Shown: positions 37,164-45,740, counted from the first letter of the stretch. The stretch is DNA of 64,000 nt from Nocardia australiensis (GCF_020733705.1 NZ_JAJFZM010000003.1:1-64000); one strand, 5' to 3'. The notes: generated by a model from the sequence alone, not told the origin. Program-made: numbers and translations.

Positions 37164-38093
37164 TCAACGCATCGGCTGAACATCCGGCGGAGTCGCGCGA
37201 ACGAAGTCGACGACAACTGCGGCGAGTTCTTCGCCTTTGTCCTCCTGGAGGAAGTGCCCTGTGAAAGTGATAGTCACGGGTGAATATCCGGCGGCGCCAG
37301 GGATTTTCGAGTAAAACACTTTATCGCCGCCGCGCGTGATCGGATCGGAGTCCGAGAAAGCGCACAGGAACGGACGCTCGAAGGTCTCCAGGGCAGCCCA
37401 CGCGGCCCGGTTGGCGGGGACAGCAGGATCCTGCGGACTGGTCGGAACCAGTAGCGGGAACTGGCGGGCGCCCTGCTTGTAGGTGTCGTCGGGGAAGGGA
37501 GCGTCGTAGGCGGCGACCACCTCGGGAGCGAGGTCGGTCTGGCAGGCACCGTTGACGATCTTCCCGGCTTGAAAGTTGGGCGTGTCCTGGCTGAAGCGCT
37601 GCCAGGCGAGGAACGCATCGCCGGGATGGCGGTCACCCGTCGGCAAGAACGTGTTCGCGGCGACCACCCTTGCGAAACGTTCGGAATGTTCACCGACCAG
37701 ACGCAGCCCGATCAATCCGCCCCAGTCCTGGCACATGAGGGTGATCCTGTCGAGGCCGATCGCCTCGATCGCAGCCCAGGTCCACTCGACGTGCGCCTGG
37801 TAGCTGTAGTCGTCACGGTCCGCCGGCTTGTCACTGCGGCCGAAACCGACCAGGTCGATCGCGATCGCGCGCAGGCCAGCCGCCACCAGGACCGGAATCA
37901 TCCGCCGATACAGATACGACCAGGATGGTTCGCCGTGCAACAGCAGCACGATCTCACCATCGGGTGGGCCTTCGTCCAGATAGTGCACCCGCAGCACGGT
38001 GCCGTCACCGGCCCCCACCTCGACGTAATGCGGTTCGAACGGGAAGTCGGGTAGCCCTGCGAACCGTTCGTCGGGCGTTCTCAATATCCGCAT
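37164..38093 (-). CDS. dhmA: Haloalkane dehalogenase (DhmA-like)
   Basis: 309 residues, alpha/beta hydrolase. HGEPSWSYLYR (oxyanion region with halide-contacting residue), nucleophile aspartate in CQDWGGLIGLR with the second halide-binding tryptophan, and catalytic histidine in FTGHFLQEDKGEELA. The N-terminus MRILRTPDERFAGLPDFPFEPHYVEV closely follows mycobacterial DhmA (Rv2296). It hydrolyses carbon-halogen bonds to an alcohol and halide; the natural substrate in this group is unclear. The flavoprotein gene upstream on the same strand may be co-transcribed. Confidence 0.92.
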   Translation of the reverse strand: MRILRTPDERFAGLPDFPFEPHYVEVGAGDGTVLRVHYLDEGPPDGEIVLLLHGEPSWSYLYRRMIPVLVAAGLRAIAIDLVGFGRSDKPADRDDYSYQAHVEWTWAAIEAIGLDRITLMCQDWGGLIGLRLVGEHSERFARVVAANTFLPTGDRHPGDAFLAWQRFSQDTPNFQAGKIVNGACQTDLAPEVVAAYDAPFPDDTYKQGARQFPLLVPTSPQDPAVPANRAAWAALETFERPFLCAFSDSDPITRGGDKVFYSKIPGAAGYSPVTITFTGHFLQEDKGEELAAVVVDFVRATPPDVQPMR

Positions 38094-38118
38094 AGCCCAA
38101 TCCTTTTCGTCGAAAGCA

Positions 38119-38562
38119 CTAGCCGCCGTTGCTGTAGACCCGGCTCGGTTCGACCAGGATCGCGGCGCGACGCTCCGCCACCATCACGCGGTCGTACTCG
38201 TCCCAGTCGTCGTGCTCACCACCAGCTGCCGTGAACACATCGCGCAGCAGCCGGCGCAGACCCTCGGCATCGATTCCTGGCTGCGGATCGTCGGGACCGA
38301 CGATCTGAGCGCGGCCCTCCACCGTTGCCCATGCCCAGCCCTGCCGAAAGGTGGTGCTCACCTGGGGTCGGACACGTAGATTGGCGAGTTTCACCTTGCC
38401 GTAGGTGACGAAGCCCAGGACCGGCCGGCCCGTCGAAGGATGAACCAGCAGCCCGACATTGACCAGCGTGGACTGGATGGTCTGGTCGGATCTGAGGGTC
38501 GAGACGACGGCGAGCCCGTTCTCAGCACGACCGAGTTCCACCGCCTGTTCCAGTGTGGTCAT
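38119..38562 (-). CDS. PPOX-class FMN/F420-binding split-barrel protein
   Basis: 147 residues from the ATG at 38562, GGAGA upstream. A split beta-barrel as in pyridoxamine-phosphate-oxidase-like proteins: STLRSDQTIQSTLVNVGLLVHPSTGRPVLGFVTYGKVKLANLRVRPQVSTTF. In mycobacteria most of these bind F420 and reduce quinones or drugs. Located 26 bases upstream of dhmA on the same strand. Confidence 0.82.
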   Translation of the reverse strand: MTTLEQAVELGRAENGLAVVSTLRSDQTIQSTLVNVGLLVHPSTGRPVLGFVTYGKVKLANLRVRPQVSTTFRQGWAWATVEGRAQIVGPDDPQPGIDAEGLRRLLRDVFTAAGGEHDDWDEYDRVMVAERRAAILVEPSRVYSNGG

Positions 38563-38762
38563 CACATCTCCCGTGATTGGGTGCCCACCAGATCCTCGCA
38601 CGCCCCATTGTGCGCTCGCCGAAATAACGCCGCTGCCGTTCCGGCACCCAACCACCGCATGTGCGGGGAGGGAGGGCAGGCAGCCGTCGCGCGCGATCCA
38701 CTCAGGCCCGGCCTACGTTGTCGGCGTCGCCCGGCCGGGGAAGGTTCATCCTGCACCCGGTG

Positions 38763-39815
38763 TCAGTCGCCGGTGCGCAGCGGCGCACCGACGTAGTGCA
38801 GGTGCCTCAGCGCCTCGCTATATGAGGAGATCAGCCCGGTCTCGTGGTACGGCACGCCGATTTCGGCGCAGTAATCGCGGACGATCACCTGGGCATGTCG
38901 CAGATTCGGGGTCGGCATGCTCGGGAACAAGTGGTGCTCGATCTGATAGTTGAGCCCGCCGAGGGCGAGGTCGGTCAACGCGCCACCGCGCACATTGCGA
39001 GAGGTCAGCACCTGCCGACGTAGGTAGTCGGGGCGGTCGTCGCCGGTCAAGGTCGGCATACCCTTGTGGTTCGGGGCGAAGACGCAGCCCATGTAGAGAC
39101 CGAACAGCGCTTGGTGGACAGCGAGAAACGCGAAGGCTTTGTCGTCGGGCAGAACCGCGAACAGCGCGGCCAGATAGCCGGCGAAGTGGCCGAAGAGCAG
39201 TGCACCCTCCACACCGCGGTGTTTCACCGATCGGTTTCCGAGCGCACGCACACCGGCCACATGGAGGTTCAGGCCCTCCAACATCAGTAAGGGGAAGAAC
39301 AGGAATGCCTGCGCCCTCCCGATCAGACGAGGCAGGCCGCGACTGGCCCGCGCCTGCCGTTGGGACCAGACCAGAATATCGGGCGCGACATCTGGGTCGA
39401 GTTCCTCGTGGTTCGGATTGGCGTGATGCCGGGTGTGCTTGTCCTGCCACCAGCCATACCCCAGGCCGATGCCGGCATTGCCGACGACCCGGCCCACGAT
39501 CTCCGCCGGCCGCCGGAGCCGAAAGACTTGGCGGTGTGCGACATCGTGCATGACGAGTGCGACCTGAGCGCACGTCACCGCCATGACCGCCGCGACCAGC
39601 AGCGTCCACCACGAATTGCCGACGAGGAAGAATGCCACCCAGCCGGCCGCGAACGCAATCCCGACGACGGTGAGCCGGACGGCGTAGTAGACGGGACGCC
39701 GGTCCATCAGTCCCGCGTCGGAGACCCTGCGCAACAGACGGGCGTAATCACCGTTGGCGCCGCTGCGCCGCGATGACCGTGGCAATGACTCTGGGACCAA
39801 GGCCGGTGTCGTCAT
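38763..39815 (-). CDS. Membrane fatty acid desaturase
   Basis: 350 residues from the ATG at 39815 with TAGGAAG four bases before. Four hydrophobic helices and the three histidine boxes of acyl desaturases: HDVAHRQ, HTRHHANPNH and QIEHHLFPSM. The QxxHH third box is typical of front-end (delta-6/linoleoyl-CoA type) desaturases and the mycobacterial DesA3 relatives. A di-iron enzyme needing an electron donor, not encoded beside it. Confidence 0.92.
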   Translation of the reverse strand: MTTPALVPESLPRSSRRSGANGDYARLLRRVSDAGLMDRRPVYYAVRLTVVGIAFAAGWVAFFLVGNSWWTLLVAAVMAVTCAQVALVMHDVAHRQVFRLRRPAEIVGRVVGNAGIGLGYGWWQDKHTRHHANPNHEELDPDVAPDILVWSQRQARASRGLPRLIGRAQAFLFFPLLMLEGLNLHVAGVRALGNRSVKHRGVEGALLFGHFAGYLAALFAVLPDDKAFAFLAVHQALFGLYMGCVFAPNHKGMPTLTGDDRPDYLRRQVLTSRNVRGGALTDLALGGLNYQIEHHLFPSMPTPNLRHAQVIVRDYCAEIGVPYHETGLISSYSEALRHLHYVGAPLRTGD

Positions 39816-40100
39816 AGTTCTTCCTAAGAGCTGGGTCGGAGATGTCACTTCCACCCGCTTTTGATGCCGACCGGCTGATGTCGATCGGACGTCCGATCCA
39901 GCGGTCCCTGCTCGGTGGGGTGGGATGACGATTTCGATACGCCGAAGCTATCGGCCGGATTCTCGTTCCAAGTAATACCTTGGTATGGCATGGAATTGGA
40001 CTGCGGCGTGATATTGGTCCGTAGCCTGCGCAAGTGAGCGGTAGAGCCGCATAGACGTGTCGGCCTCGTCACTGCCGACTACACAGCGATCATGGCATGA
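39816..40100. other. Intergenic region at the left border of the defence-like island
   Basis: Promoter region of the desaturase, more AT-rich than its surroundings, with no recognisable gene. Confidence 0.4.
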
Positions 40101-40382
40101 TCGGCCCCGATCAATGCCCAGTCGAGCCAGAAGGCACCGGAATCCTTCCACCGCAGCAGAATTCAGCACGACACCGAGCAGTTCACCACCGCACTGGTCC
40201 AGGCACTCGAACAGCATCGCGAGTACTGGACCACGAACGACCGGCCCGGCGACCCGGACGGTTTCATCGCACTAGCTCCACTCGCCAACCGCAGCAAGGC
40301 GGTCGCCTTTGGTTCATTGGCTATGCGAGAAGATAATCGTTCGGTGGCAAGCAGATTCGACTATTGGAAGGTGACGCCGTGA
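40101..40382 (+). pseudogene. 5'-degraded gene coupled to mrr
   Basis: An open frame with protein-like character (QFTTALVQALEQHREYW ... DGFIALAPLANRSKAVAFGSLA ... ASRFDYWKVTP) ends in TGA overlapping the mrr GTG by four bases (GTGA), as in translationally coupled operons. The frame is closed at 40100 and has no ATG, GTG or TTG before its last quarter. An ATG at 40097 leads in a different frame, so a one-base shift near 40160 would restore a gene. Family not recognised. Confidence 0.4.
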
Positions 40383-41290
40383 CTTCCGGCCGCGTGTCCC
40401 AGATGCCGGTCTGGGGCGGATTCCTGACGCCTGTCCTGCATGCGCTTTCCGATGGCGGGTTGTGGAAACGGCGTGACCTGGAGACAGCCGTATTCGACGA
40501 CATGAACCTGACCGCCGAGCAACGCGCTGAGGTTCTGCCGTCGGGACAACGTCGCGCGAACAACCGAATCGGATGGGCGCTGAGTGGGCTCTATCGGGCT
40601 GAGCTCGTAGGGAAGCCGGCTCGTGCAACCTTCACTATCACCGAAGCTGGTCGGGCGCTGGTTGCCGCGCATCCAAATGGCATAGACGACAAGATTTTGA
40701 AAGGTCTGCCCGCATACCAGGCGTACGTTCCCAGCCGTCCCGAGGCCAGCGATGCCGACGAAACCGCTACCGCCGCAGACCCGTTGGAACAGATCGAATC
40801 CGGCATCTCCCGACTACATGCCGATGTGGCGGCCGAACTGCTCAAACGGCTTCGCGAACAGCCACCAGAGTTCCTCGAACAATCGGTCTTGGACGTTCTG
40901 GTCGCGATGGGATACGGCGGGGCCGAGCAGCAGGCAACCCGGATCGGCGGATCGGGGGACGGTGGCGTGGATGGTGTTATCGATCAGGACCCGCTCGGGC
41001 TCGACCGAATCTATGTGCAGGCCAAGCGCTATGCACCGGAGAACCCAGTCCAGCGGCCCGCCCTACAGGGTTTCGTAGGTGCCTTACACGGAATGGGCGC
41101 ATCGCGTGGCGTTTTCATCACCACCAGCAGCTTTACGCAGGGGGCTCGCCAATACGCTGAGAGTGTGCCGACCCGAATCATTTTGATCGACGGCCAGCGG
41201 CTTGCGGCACTGATGATCAAGTACGGTGTCGGTGTTCAACAGCGCAAAGTCTTCACTCTCGTGGAGGTTGATGAGGACTACTTCGACTAA
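40379..41290 (+). CDS. Mrr-type restriction endonuclease
   Basis: 303 residues from the GTG at 40379, GGAAGG upstream. Residues 1-115 form the Mrr N-terminal winged helix (PVWGGFLTPVLHALSDGG, NNRIGWALSGLYRAELV). Residues ~155-300 form the PD-(D/E)xK-like Mrr catalytic domain: VLVAMGYGG, GGSGDGGVDGVIDQDPLGLDRIYVQAKRY (D...QAK active site), and RGVFITTSSFTQGA. Type IV enzymes of this class cut modified foreign DNA. First gene of a region rich in defence-related domains. Confidence 0.9.
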   Translation: MTSGRVSQMPVWGGFLTPVLHALSDGGLWKRRDLETAVFDDMNLTAEQRAEVLPSGQRRANNRIGWALSGLYRAELVGKPARATFTITEAGRALVAAHPNGIDDKILKGLPAYQAYVPSRPEASDADETATAADPLEQIESGISRLHADVAAELLKRLREQPPEFLEQSVLDVLVAMGYGGAEQQATRIGGSGDGGVDGVIDQDPLGLDRIYVQAKRYAPENPVQRPALQGFVGALHGMGASRGVFITTSSFTQGARQYAESVPTRIILIDGQRLAALMIKYGVGVQQRKVFTLVEVDEDYFD

Positions 41291-41320
41291 CCCTCGAAAG
41301 CGCCTGGTGGGTATCGCCGG

Positions 41321-41611
41321 TCAGTGGTCCCGTTCCAATCCCCGCAGTATCTCCGCGATTTCACCGGCCAACTCGTCGTCCGGTCCCTTGATCAGGCAAA
41401 CATCGTCATACAGAGGTTGCAGCACGTCCCGAGCTCCGGTGAAGTTACCGGCACCGGACAGTAGCTCTCCGTATTGGATTCGCAGTCGTAGTGCTGGCTC
41501 GGAGCCGTCGCTGGTCAACTCGGTGGCCTCGACAACCAGCCGTTCCATGGCGGCAAGCCCTTCTTCTATGTCGCCCAAGGTGGTCACCGCCCTACTTCCC
41601 AACGACGACAT
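41321..41611 (-). pseudogene. C-terminal TPR-type fragment
   Basis: 96 residues: LGDIEEGLAAMERLVVEATELTSDGSEPALRLRIQYGELLSGAGNFTGARDVLQPLYDDVC looks like the end of a tetratricopeptide array, as at the C-terminus of larger regulatory proteins. No proper upstream domain exists in frame, and the upstream bases belong to another fragment on the opposite strand. Probably a truncated gene, though a small free-standing protein cannot be excluded. Confidence 0.5.
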
Positions 41612-41732
41612 CCTCTACTCCCAGCACACCACCAACGGGAAAGATTTCGGCCTGACCGACCGGATCGGATTCTCGAATCAGGACGGCGGCACCCAGAACG
41701 TCCGGATCATCCGACCGAAGGAGACCTGGTAG
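41598..41732 (+). pseudogene. 3' fragment of an unidentified gene
   Basis: The frame ending at TAG 41730 reads LPNDDILYSQHTTNGKDFG and GFSNQDGGTQNVRIIRP, a protein-like, Asn/Gly-rich end without a start or upstream homology. It directly abuts the TTG start of the next gene. It is probably the tail of a deleted gene whose other side was joined to the TPR fragment. Confidence 0.3.
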
Positions 41733-42128
41733 TTGAAACGTCTCGCCCTCGTGTCCGCCGCAGTCTTTTTCGCCTGCTTCGCATTTGCCGTACCGCTACT
41801 GGTGGCGGCCGACCACAAGCTCGACCAGCGGACCGACGCCCTGCTCGCATCGCACTGTGCGCGGCAAGTACCTGTTCCCGCGGTCGCCACAGCATTCAGC
41901 TGGTCCGCGACGATCCTGTTGATCGTTGCCGCCGCAGCCGCAGTGACGTTCATCGTGTCCGCCGCGCGCTTCTCCTCGGTCGCGGTGAAAGTCCCCACGA
42001 TCGTCGTCGCCGGTGTGGCCGTAATCGTCAGCGCCTGTTATGCGTTGCTAGTGGGATTCTCACTGCTGCAGCCAAGTTCCGACGAACCGATCTCGCCTCG
42101 CTACCACCCGTGTGAAGCGTTCTTCTGA
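41733..42128 (+). CDS. Small membrane protein of unknown function
   Basis: 131 residues starting at TTG (LKRLALVSAAVFFACFAFAV). Three predicted membrane helices: residues ~4-26, 53-75 and ~87-110. A short loop with DHKLDQRTDALLASHCAR follows the first helix. No recognised family. It is ten bases from the next small gene, so they are probably one transcript. Confidence 0.6.
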   Translation: MKRLALVSAAVFFACFAFAVPLLVAADHKLDQRTDALLASHCARQVPVPAVATAFSWSATILLIVAAAAAVTFIVSAARFSSVAVKVPTIVVAGVAVIVSACYALLVGFSLLQPSSDEPISPRYHPCEAFF

Positions 42129-42138
42129 TAGGCCGACG

Positions 42139-42450
42139 ATGACAGAAGTCTGCATAGATCCCGCCACCGCCCGACAGGCCGGGGTGGACATCTCACCAAC
42201 AGCAACGACTCCCGCACCCGGGTCGAACAACAATGAGCCCGCGAAGCAAGCGAACGAGGGCTGGCAGAGCGGACCCGCCCTTGCCGACTTCGCCGCTGCG
42301 CGGAAGCAGGACATCCTGTCGAGCCTGGCCGAACTCGAGAGCATCGGAAAGAAGATCGTCGAAGTCGTGACCGCGCGAACAAGCGTCGACGAACGGTACG
42401 CAACCAGTCTCGACCGGATCGGCAAGGCCGTGGACTCGATGTCCCAGTAG
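42139..42450 (+). CDS. Small helical protein, possibly EspC/WXG-like
   Basis: 103 residues from MTEVCIDPATARQAG. A disordered Pro/Asn middle is followed by two helices (LADFAAARKQDILSSLAELESIGKKIVEVVTA and DERYATSLDRIGKAVDSM), with a Trp-x-Gly-like turn (GWQSG) between. This resembles small type VII secretion substrates such as EspC, but similarity is weak. Downstream of the 131-residue membrane protein. Confidence 0.5.
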   Translation: MTEVCIDPATARQAGVDISPTATTPAPGSNNNEPAKQANEGWQSGPALADFAAARKQDILSSLAELESIGKKIVEVVTARTSVDERYATSLDRIGKAVDSMSQ

Positions 42451-42520
42451 CAGGGTGTAGTTCGTCCACACCCATCACGGGACCTATCTCGCAAACTTCT
42501 GGCCGAATAGTCGAATCTCG

Positions 42521-42551
42521 TTGCCGTCAAACATGATTCACACCCTATAAA
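42521..42551 (+). promoter_or_regulatory. Candidate promoter of the DUF4041 gene
   Basis: TTGCCG (42521-42526) and TATAAA (42546-42551) are spaced 19 bases apart, about 65 bases before the ATG. Spacing is slightly long for a housekeeping promoter. Confidence 0.35.
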
Positions 42552-42615
42552 CGTGACCGTTCCGGTACCCTGTGTCAGAGCGTTCTTGAAGCTTGGTCAA
42601 TAGGCAAGGGGGATC

Positions 42616-44028
42616 ATGAATTCCACGCCACCGCCGAACTGGTATACCGACCCCGAGAACGACCGCCTCATCAGGTACTGGAACGGCACGGAGTGGACCG
42701 ATGACCGGAAGCCCGCCCCTCCCCCCGCCCAGGGCAGCGTGCAGACCGAGCAAGGTGCCGTGCAGGCATCGAAGGTTCCACTGTTCGGCGCGCGTGCGCA
42801 CGCGAAACGGCAATCCCACGAGCTGACCGAGGCACTGGCCGAGAACCGCAGGCTACGTGAACAATTGGCTGGATTGGGCGGCCTGGAGGCCGCCGAGCTG
42901 CAGCGACTCCGCGATCAGCTCGCGACGCAGATCGCCGACGAGCAAGCACTTCTGGACGACCTGCGCACACACGTCGTCCACACCCGCGACGAGCAGATAC
43001 TGCAAGAGATCGGCATCTACGAATACCACCACCCGCTGTCGGATTCGGTCGTCTACCGCGACGAGCTCCAGCACCTGCAGGGCGAAATCAAGGCCAGGGC
43101 ACGACGTGACGGCGGTGCAATTGAAGGGTCGAAAACTTGGACGGTGAACGGGTCGGTCACCGAGGGCCGCAAGATGATCCGCGAGTACTCGAAGCTGATG
43201 CTGCGCGCCTACAACGCCGAGGCCGACAACCTCGTCCGCGGTCTCAAACCCTACAAGTTGCGCACAGCGCTGGAACGACTCGACAAGATCGCGTTCACCA
43301 TCGAACGATTGGGCAAGACGATGCAGCTGCGCGTTGCGCCCGAGTATCACCGACTCCGCTATCGCGAACTGGAGGTGACGGCAGCCCATCTCGAACAACT
43401 AGCGCAACAGAAACAGCTCGAGCGCGATGAACGGGACCGTCAACGCGAGGAGCGTAGAGCGCAGCAGGAAATGGCCCGCGAGCGAACGAAAATCGACCGC
43501 GAGGAAAAACAGTACCGCAGCACCCTCACCGAATTCGAGCTCGCAGGCAAGGGGAACACTTCCGATGCGGACGAGGTGCGCGACAAGCTGAAGGAACTCG
43601 AAGACCGTCGACAAAGGGTCGACTACCAGGCGACGAACACTGCCGCCGGCTATGTGTACGTCATCTCCAACATCGGCGCGTTCGGCGAGGACAGGCCAAT
43701 GGTCCACATCGGCTTCACTCGTCGTTTTGATCCGGAGGATCGTGTCCGCGATCTGAGCAACACCGCGGTACCGTTCCCATTCGACGTCCACGTCACCCTC
43801 TACGACGACGATGCGGCCGGAATCGAATCGGAACTGCATCGCCGACTGGCGGATAGGCGCGTCAACCGGATCAACCAACGCCGCGAATTCTTCTACGCCA
43901 CTCCCGCCGAGGTGCGCGAGCACCTGCGGGAAGTGGCGAAGGGCAAGCTCCTCGAATACACCGAACTGGCCGAAGCCGTGGACTTTCGCCGAAGCCGTGC
44001 GCTAGCTCAGGGCACACCCGAACAGTGA
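42616..44028 (+). CDS. DUF2510-DUF4041-GIY-YIG nuclease (SNIPE-like defence protein)
   Basis: 470 residues, AAGGGGG before the ATG. Residues 7-27 are a DUF2510 motif (PPNWYTDPENDRLIRYWNGTEW). A coiled coil spans ~60-115. The DUF4041 helical region is ~125-300 (MIREYSKLMLRAYNAEADNLV). A charged coiled coil is at 265-305, and a T5orf172/Mug113 GIY-YIG nuclease at ~345-440: GYVYVISN, HIGFTRRFDPEDRVRDLS and catalytic-type glutamate in AGIESELHRRL. DUF4041 plus this nuclease is the arrangement of SNIPE, which cuts phage DNA during entry. Unlike SNIPE it has no membrane span; the DUF2510 replaces it. Confidence 0.85.
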   Translation: MNSTPPPNWYTDPENDRLIRYWNGTEWTDDRKPAPPPAQGSVQTEQGAVQASKVPLFGARAHAKRQSHELTEALAENRRLREQLAGLGGLEAAELQRLRDQLATQIADEQALLDDLRTHVVHTRDEQILQEIGIYEYHHPLSDSVVYRDELQHLQGEIKARARRDGGAIEGSKTWTVNGSVTEGRKMIREYSKLMLRAYNAEADNLVRGLKPYKLRTALERLDKIAFTIERLGKTMQLRVAPEYHRLRYRELEVTAAHLEQLAQQKQLERDERDRQREERRAQQEMARERTKIDREEKQYRSTLTEFELAGKGNTSDADEVRDKLKELEDRRQRVDYQATNTAAGYVYVISNIGAFGEDRPMVHIGFTRRFDPEDRVRDLSNTAVPFPFDVHVTLYDDDAAGIESELHRRLADRRVNRINQRREFFYATPAEVREHLREVAKGKLLEYTELAEAVDFRRSRALAQGTPEQ

Positions 44029-44036
44029 TTCGTGTG

Positions 44037-45362
44037 TCATCGCGACGGCGTTCGCGAGACCGGACCACGCAGCCTTTCGCGCGGACGTTGTGCCTGCTTG
44101 TGCCCGGCCAGCTGCCACCACCTCGCAGCCTCATCCGGAATCCCCCGGTAGCGCAACCGAATCGCGAGGTTGTGCATAGCATCACGGTGGCCGGCATCGG
44201 CCGCTCGCCGGTACCAGGTAATGGCTTCGTCGAAGCGCTGGGTCCTGTCGAGCAGGACGGCGAGGTTGTACATCGACTCGTCGCTACCGGCCTCCGCGGC
44301 TGCGCGCCACCAGTTTTCGGCGTCGCGGACCTGTCGTGCCGTCTGTAGTAGACCTGCCAGATTTCCCATCGCTTCGACGTTTCCCCGCTCGGCTGCCTCG
44401 CGATACCAGTCGTGCGCATCGCGGAGTTTTCGCCGGATGTGCAGGAGGTTTGCGAGGTTGTTCATCGCGCCGGTGTGCCCCTGCGCGGCGGCGCGACGCC
44501 ACAGACTCTCGGCCTGGGGAAGGTCGTCTTGTTCGGCGAAGAGCAAGCCGCCTTGGAATAGGGATTCGGATTCGGCGTCGGGGCGAGCATGTGGATCGAC
44601 CAGCGCCGCGGAATCGGTTTCCACGCCGGTGACGCCCGCACCACGCAGTACCGAATCCTTGGGGAAGGTTGGCCAATTCGCGGTACCCGCACTACCGAGC
44701 ACCGCCAGGAACCTGTTGCGCAACTCGCAACTCAGGCCGTCGATCGCCGTAATCGGGGTAAACGCAAGCGATGAATCACCCTCCGGCAGAACATGATTGC
44801 TGAGCACGCCGATAACGTGCCCGTCGTGCACGATCGCCCCACCTGATGCGCCACGCCATTGGCTTGAGAATTTCTTCTCCTCGTCGCGGGTGAGTTCCGC
44901 CAACCGCGAAGCAGATGCCGGTGGTGGTGTCATACATTTGAAGGCCAGCTGGGACGCATCGGCAGGCACGGTCGTATTCAGGCCCGGCAGTACCGCCGAC
45001 TCACCGGTCGGCACATACCCGTCGAGCTGGGCTCGTCCATTCTCTTTCCATGTAGGGAAAGCCAGCACGCAGCACTCATCGAGTTTTGCCGCGTGGGAAG
45101 TACGGATCCGCGCGAACGGTGCTCGCTCGATGCGCTCATCGTCGTCGACCTTCAGTACCGCCAGATCAATGTCCCGGCGACCGGTCCGTAAATGAACCCG
45201 CGCCGACACATTTCGTCCATCTACCAGGACACGATAGTCCGTGCCCTCCGCGCAGTGATCTGCCGTGAGGACGTACCCGCCGTCGATCCGAAAACCCGAC
45301 GCCGAGTGCCACTTACGGCCTTCGATGTAGCAGATCAGAACGGCTCGATCGACTGTCAGCAC
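44037..45362 (-). CDS. Trypsin-like serine protease with Sel1/TPR repeats
   Basis: 441 residues, GTG start. No signal peptide, so cytosolic. S1-type protease domain residues 1-225 with triad His36 (TADHCAEG), Asp66 (DIDLAVLKV) and Ser173 (RGASGGAIV). Residues ~260-430 hold at least four Sel1-like repeats of 36 residues (AESLWRRAAAQGHTGAMNNLANLL and relatives). Cytosolic trypsins with repeat domains next to trypco2 proteins belong to predicted conflict systems of multicellular bacteria. Convergent with the DUF4041 gene, with only eight bases between them. Confidence 0.85.
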   Translation of the reverse strand: MLTVDRAVLICYIEGRKWHSASGFRIDGGYVLTADHCAEGTDYRVLVDGRNVSARVHLRTGRRDIDLAVLKVDDDERIERAPFARIRTSHAAKLDECCVLAFPTWKENGRAQLDGYVPTGESAVLPGLNTTVPADASQLAFKCMTPPPASASRLAELTRDEEKKFSSQWRGASGGAIVHDGHVIGVLSNHVLPEGDSSLAFTPITAIDGLSCELRNRFLAVLGSAGTANWPTFPKDSVLRGAGVTGVETDSAALVDPHARPDAESESLFQGGLLFAEQDDLPQAESLWRRAAAQGHTGAMNNLANLLHIRRKLRDAHDWYREAAERGNVEAMGNLAGLLQTARQVRDAENWWRAAAEAGSDESMYNLAVLLDRTQRFDEAITWYRRAADAGHRDAMHNLAIRLRYRGIPDEAARWWQLAGHKQAQRPRERLRGPVSRTPSR

Positions 45363-45377
45363 GCCTCAAACGCCCCG

Positions 45378-45740
45378 CTACCGTGGATCGGTCGAATGCA
45401 GCGGCGAACTCTCCCGCACCGCGTCGATGTACACCTCGGTGGACTGCTGCCCCGTCTCGGTGAACACGACCGGCTCGAGTGTCATTTTCACGGTCTGGGT
45501 GGCCACCGACTGCCGCGATACCTCCCCTCCCGCCTCGACCAGCCACCACTTGATCCCACCGTGCGCCTTACCGCTGGATGTCACCGCGACCTGCAGCGTC
45601 AGCTCCACCGCCGTCGGCTTGAACCGCACTGTCTCCGACTGCGCGCCTTCCCAAGTGCGGGTCAGCTCCGCACGCAGCGCATCGACGGCAGCCGACAGCG
45701 ACACCCGCCCCTCCAGCGAATCACCGGACTGTTCAGACAC
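45378..45740 (-). CDS. Trypco2 (trypsin co-occurring domain 2) protein
   Basis: 120 residues, GTG start with GAGGGG upstream. VSLSAAVDALRAELTRTWEGAQSETVRFKPTAVELTLQVAVTSS and GIKWWLVEAGGE...TQTVKMTLEPV give the alpha-beta pattern of trypco2, a domain found beside or fused to trypsin-like proteases. Fifteen bases upstream of the protease start on the same strand, so the two form an operon. It is thought to be an adaptor or inhibitor of the protease; the biochemical role is not established. Confidence 0.8.
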   Translation of the reverse strand: MSEQSGDSLEGRVSLSAAVDALRAELTRTWEGAQSETVRFKPTAVELTLQVAVTSSGKAHGGIKWWLVEAGGEVSRQSVATQTVKMTLEPVVFTETGQQSTEVYIDAVRESSPLHSTDPR

